NCBI GenBank assembly: GCA_008081325.1
Contig: VMCO01000004.1
Span: 1 to 8,478 of the forward strand
Length of the DNA: 8,478 bases
DNA from: Flavobacteriaceae bacterium
Lineage (GTDB): Bacteria > Bacteroidota > Bacteroidia > Flavobacteriales > Flavobacteriaceae
Reading direction: 5' to 3'
The position numbers were made by a program, and so were the translations under genes. Positions 5,573 to 8,478 of the stretch are shown here, piece after piece (the stretch's first letter is position 1; each line of letters begins with the position of its first letter). Below the pieces are notes generated by a model. It had not been told where the DNA came from and did no database searches. It worked only from the letters and a program-made list of their open reading frames with translations.

Positions 5573-6975
5573 TAGCCAATAATCATACCCGCAATGGTAG
5601 CAGATAACAGTGATGCTAAAGTACCACCAATCAGAGCTTTAAATCCAAATTTTGAAAGGTTTTTTCTTTGTTTTGGTTCTAGGGCTCCAATACCACCAAT
5701 TTGAATTCCTATTGATGCAAAATTTGCAAAACCACAAAGCATATAGGTGGCTATAATTATTGATTTCTGATAATTTAAATGAATTAAATTACTAGCATCT
5801 TTTAAGTCTGATAATTGAATATATCCTATAAATTCACTTGCTGCTAATTTGATGCCCAATAATTGACCCATGAGAGTAACATCCTCTTTAGCTACGCCAA
5901 TTAACCACATAACTGGTGCAAAAATATATCCTAGTATTAGTTCCAAAGATAGTTCTGAATAGACAGTTTTGTCACTAATCCAGGCATTTAAGTTTGTTAG
6001 CTCACCAAACCCACTAAGTAGATAGTTAATTAAAGCTATGAAAGCAATAAAAACTAATAGCATCGCTGCAATATTTGCCGCTAATTTTAAACCTTCTGAG
6101 GTTCCGATTGAGATTGCATCCAAAAAATTTGAACCAATTTTATCTTGAGACACCTGAACATCAGAATCAATTTTTTCAGTTTCTGGATAAAGAATTTTAG
6201 AAATTACGATTGCCCCTGGTGCAGCCATTACTGAAGCAGTTAAAAGATGTTTTGCATAATATACTTTAAGTGCTGGATCTTCGCCGCCAAGGAAACCTAT
6301 ATAGGCAGCCAGAACACCTCCTGCAACTGTAGCCATTCCTCCAATCATGACCAATAAAATTTCTGATTTTGACATTTTTTCTAGATATGCTTTAATCATT
6401 AATGGAGATTCAGTTTGGCCAAGAAAAATATTTCCTGCAACACTTAAACTTTCAGGTCCAGAAACACCAAGAAGTTTTGACAATAGCATTGCCATAACTC
6501 TAACTACTTTTTGTATGATTCCAAGATAAAATAAAATTGATGTTAGTGCTGCAAAAAAGATCACGGTTGGTAAAATGGAAAAAATAAATACATTTCCAAA
6601 ATTTTCTGCACTAACCAAATCTCCAAACAAAAATTTTGTACCCTCCATGGTAAAATCAAGAATTTTAACAAAGATTTTGCCTGCACTTTCAAATACCATT
6701 TTGACCCATGAAATTTTAAGTACTCCAACTGCAAGTATTAATTGAAGAAGTAGTCCAGTAGAAGCAGTTTTCCAATTAATTGCTTTTTTGTTATTTGAAA
6801 GAAAATAAGTAGTTAAAATCAAAAATGTAATACCTAAAAGACCTCTTAAAAAACCTTCTCTAGTAAATCCATCACTAGGGATTATGTTTTGTTCCTGTGC
6901 AAAAACAAACATATTCCCAGTCATAAATAATAGGACTGTAAAAATAATTTTTTTTCTATCTATTAGAAATTTCAT
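5572..6975 (-). CDS. nupC: Concentrative nucleoside transporter, NupC/CNT family
   Basis: CNT proteins import nucleosides across the inner membrane with Na+ or H+. The N-terminal Nucleos_tra_N-like region (about 42-115), the gate segment, and the C-terminal transport core are all recognisable. Binding motifs seen include FLGQTESP (184-191, helical-hairpin 1 with the nucleoside-contacting GQTE), IGGMATVAGG (211-220), LAASEFIGY (377-385, with the conserved Glu), and GFANFASIGIQIGG (415-428, with the conserved Asn and Ser). The protein is 467 residues, about 60 longer than E. coli NupC. The extra part is N-terminal: a basic start and a hydrophobic stretch ending FVFAQEQ, which looks like a cleavable signal peptide, then a short loop. 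I recall similar leaders in other Bacteroidota CNT proteins. Its ATG lies 20 bases inside the end of the upstream nuclease-family gene. Substrate preference cannot be read; with thyA next door, pyrimidine nucleoside salvage is a plausible inference. Confidence 0.95.
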   Translation of the reverse strand: MKFLIDRKKIIFTVLLFMTGNMFVFAQEQNIIPSDGFTREGFLRGLLGITFLILTTYFLSNNKKAINWKTASTGLLLQLILAVGVLKISWVKMVFESAGKIFVKILDFTMEGTKFLFGDLVSAENFGNVFIFSILPTVIFFAALTSILFYLGIIQKVVRVMAMLLSKLLGVSGPESLSVAGNIFLGQTESPLMIKAYLEKMSKSEILLVMIGGMATVAGGVLAAYIGFLGGEDPALKVYYAKHLLTASVMAAPGAIVISKILYPETEKIDSDVQVSQDKIGSNFLDAISIGTSEGLKLAANIAAMLLVFIAFIALINYLLSGFGELTNLNAWISDKTVYSELSLELILGYIFAPVMWLIGVAKEDVTLMGQLLGIKLAASEFIGYIQLSDLKDASNLIHLNYQKSIIIATYMLCGFANFASIGIQIGGIGALEPKQRKNLSKFGFKALIGGTLASLLSATIAGMIIG

Positions 6976-7552
6976 CTCTTATTTTAGCTGCTGATTCATA
7001 ATTTTCATTTTGAACAGCAATTTTTAATAATTCTTCTAATTCTTTTGTTGACTTTTCTTTAAAATCTGTCTCTAGTTTTTCAGAACTTTCATCAGAAAAA
7101 AGCTCTTTTAGTAATGATTTTTCGTCAATTTCTTTTTCTATTTTTAGTACAACTCCAGCCTTTTTAAGAATATTTTCATATGTGTAAATTGGAGCTTCAA
7201 ATCTTATAGCTAAAGCTATAGCATCGCTTGATCTTGAATCAATTATTTCTTCTATCCCATCCCTTTCACAAATAACACTTGAATAAAAAACTCCGTCTAC
7301 GAGCTTATGGATTATAACCTGTTTAATCTTAATATCAAATCTGACACAAAAATTTTTGAATAAATCATGGGTTAGAGGTCTTGGAGGTTTAATTTCTTTT
7401 TCAATTGCTATTGCTATAGATTGCGCCTCGTTTGTACCGATTACAATTGGTAATTTTCTTTCACCTTCAATTTCACTTAGAATTAATGCATATGCTCCGT
7501 TTTGAGTTTGACTGTAAGAGATACCATTAATTAATAATTGAACAAGATTCAT
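6956..7552 (-). CDS. Bifunctional nuclease family protein (DUF151/BFN) with C-terminal UVR motif
   Basis: Residues 1 to about 130 match the BFN domain: VQLLINGISYSQTQNGAYALIL, then ERKLPIVIGTNEAQSIAIAIE (31-51), RPLTHDLF (58-65), SSVICERDGIEEIIDSRSSDAIALAIRFEAPIYTYE (91-126). Plant and bacterial members have been reported to degrade RNA and DNA, though the cellular role of bacterial ones is not settled. Residues from about 168 to 197 (ELEELLKIAVQNENYESAAKIRDEI) form a UVR motif, the helical hairpin by which UvrB and UvrC contact each other and which also occurs in protein-arginine-kinase partners. A charged Glu/Lys-rich linker (about 135-167) joins the two. I recall this BFN-UVR fusion as recurring in Bacteroidota. 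It begins 42 bases after etfA and its end overlaps nupC by 20 bases, so co-expression is likely. Cytosolic; no signal peptide. The family call is firm, the function is not. Confidence 0.93.
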   Translation of the reverse strand: MNLVQLLINGISYSQTQNGAYALILSEIEGERKLPIVIGTNEAQSIAIAIEKEIKPPRPLTHDLFKNFCVRFDIKIKQVIIHKLVDGVFYSSVICERDGIEEIIDSRSSDAIALAIRFEAPIYTYENILKKAGVVLKIEKEIDEKSLLKELFSDESSEKLETDFKEKSTKELEELLKIAVQNENYESAAKIRDEISNR

Positions 7553-7594
7553 ATTGTAAATCTAGTATTATGTTTTAAGTAAAAAAAATAAACC

Positions 7595-8478
7595 TTAATC
7601 ATTTGCTAATTTAAACTCTTTCAATTTATCTATTAGTTTTGGAACTACCTGAAATGCATCACCAACAATTCCGTAATCTGCTGCTTTGAAAAAAGGAGCT
7701 TCAGGGTCAGTGTTAATTACAACTTTTACTTTTGAAGAATTTACACCAGCTAAATGCTGAATTGCTCCAGAAATTCCGATAGCTATATATAAGTTGGAGG
7801 ATACGGGCTTTCCTGTTTGTCCAACATGTTCACTGTGAGGCCTCCAACCTAAATCTGAAACAGGCTTTGAACACGCTGTAGCTGCTCCTAAAACCTCAGC
7901 AAGATTTTCTATAAGATGCCAATTTTCGGGCCCCTTTAATCCTCTTCCTCCAGAAACAACAATATCTGCATCAGCTATTGTTACTTTATTTGAAGTTTTT
8001 TCCACAGAAGACACTTTATTTCTTGCTTCTGAGATATTGAAGTTGATTTCTGAAACCTCAGATTTGATAGGATTTTCTTTCAAACCATATGAGTTTTTAG
8101 AAATAGCCAAAATACTTTTGCTTTTTGTTATTTCAACAGTTTCAAAAGCTTTATTTGTAAAAGTATTTCTTACAACTGAAAGTTTAGCTTCTATGATAGG
8201 TTTTGAAATAACATTCGTTACATAACCAGCATCAACTTTAACTGCAATCATACCTCCTATATATTTTGAATTTGAACTAGAGCTAAGAATAAGTGTGTTG
8301 CAATTTTCATTGTTGAAAATCTCGCTTATACAATCTGAATAAATTCCGGCATCAAAATTTTTTAGTTTTTCGTCTGTTGAATTAATTATTTTTTTTACTC
8401 CAAATTCAGATAACTTTTCTGGATTCTTAGAATTAAAACATATTGCTTTCACTTGACCTCCAGTTTGAGACGAAAACT
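7595..8478 (-). CDS. etfA: Electron transfer flavoprotein alpha subunit, 5' end beyond the window
   Basis: EtfA pairs with EtfB to carry electrons from acyl-CoA and other dehydrogenases to the quinone pool through one FAD. The gene is open from its TAA at 7597-7595 to the right edge. Codons beyond the internal GTG (8452-8450) read FSSQTGGQ before V-K-A-I-C-F-N, matching the helix-to-strand region about 30 residues into the family, so the GTG is an internal Val and the true start lies outside. Numbering from that Val, the N-terminal domain spans about 1-150 and the FAD-binding domain follows: SGGRGLKG (167-174), GWRPHSEHVGQTGKPVSSNLY split over 202-222, IAIGISGAIQHLAG (223-236), NTDPEAPFF (247-255) and ADYGIVGD (258-265). 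About 294 residues are visible, leaving some 25-30 missing. etfB probably lies upstream, outside the window (inference from the usual order). A 42-base gap with a T8 tract (7588-7581) separates it from the nuclease-family gene; no convincing hairpin precedes that tract. Confidence 0.95.
   Translation of the reverse strand, partial: FSSQTGGQVKAICFNSKNPEKLSEFGVKKIINSTDEKLKNFDAGIYSDCISEIFNNENCNTLILSSSSNSKYIGGMIAVKVDAGYVTNVISKPIIEAKLSVVRNTFTNKAFETVEITKSKSILAISKNSYGLKENPIKSEVSEINFNISEARNKVSSVEKTSNKVTIADADIVVSGGRGLKGPENWHLIENLAEVLGAATACSKPVSDLGWRPHSEHVGQTGKPVSSNLYIAIGISGAIQHLAGVNSSKVKVVINTDPEAPFFKAADYGIVGDAFQVVPKLIDKLKEFKLAND

Noticed and set aside
6347..6529. A 60-codon plus-strand frame inside nupC
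   Set aside because: Antisense to conserved transporter motifs (GQTESP region); composition does not suggest a real protein.
7581..7588. T8 tract (minus strand) after etfA, considered as an intrinsic terminator
   Set aside because: I found no stable inverted repeat immediately before it, and the 42-base gap and downstream overlaps fit read-through into the nuclease-family gene.
8037..8225. A 62-codon plus-strand frame inside etfA
   Set aside because: Antisense to a conserved gene, hydrophobic only because of the reverse reading of A/T-rich code.

Overview
The window looks like ordinary core chromosome of a low-GC member of the Bacteroidota, most likely a marine Flavobacteriia-type organism. 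The clues are strong A/T bias, Lys/Asn/Ile-rich proteins, no Shine-Dalgarno sequences before most starts, signal peptides ending in ...AQ, a ThyA with the Bacteroidota-style insert before its catalytic Cys, and a NupC with an N-terminal signal-like segment. The genus cannot be named from this sequence alone. I see no mobile element, CRISPR array, tRNA or rRNA. Coding density is very high and no gene-free stretch exceeds 70 bases.

Layout: (1) Positions 1-1474, minus strand: waaA (Kdo transferase) overlaps by ATGA the start of a secreted PQQ-type sugar dehydrogenase that runs off the left edge. (2) Positions 1475-1524: a 50-base divergent intergenic region. (3) Positions 1525-2799, plus strand: a secreted metal-dependent amidohydrolase, the only plus-strand gene. 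It ends tail to tail with lspA on a shared CTAG at the centre of an 18-base palindrome. (4) Positions 2796-5501, minus strand: a tightly packed cluster read thyA, folA, fabD, lspA, with junctions of +9, -1 and -8 bases. (5) Positions 5572-8478, minus strand: etfA (5' end beyond the right edge), a bifunctional-nuclease/UVR protein, and a NupC nucleoside transporter overlapping it by 20 bases.

How the genes fit together: ThyA makes dTMP and converts methylene-THF to DHF, and FolA reduces DHF back to THF, so these two form a metabolic pair. The nucleoside importer just upstream of thyA adds a salvage route. FabD loads malonyl units onto ACP for fatty acid synthesis, LspA matures lipoproteins, and WaaA builds the lipid A-Kdo core, so much of the rest serves the envelope. 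EtfA is an electron carrier for acyl-CoA and other dehydrogenases.

No novel biological system is evident. The most useful observations are boundary corrections (a hidden partial gene at the left edge and a false GTG start in etfA), the palindromic double stop codon, the translationally coupled thyA-folA-fabD-lspA cluster, and the UVR-motif fusion on the nuclease-family protein.
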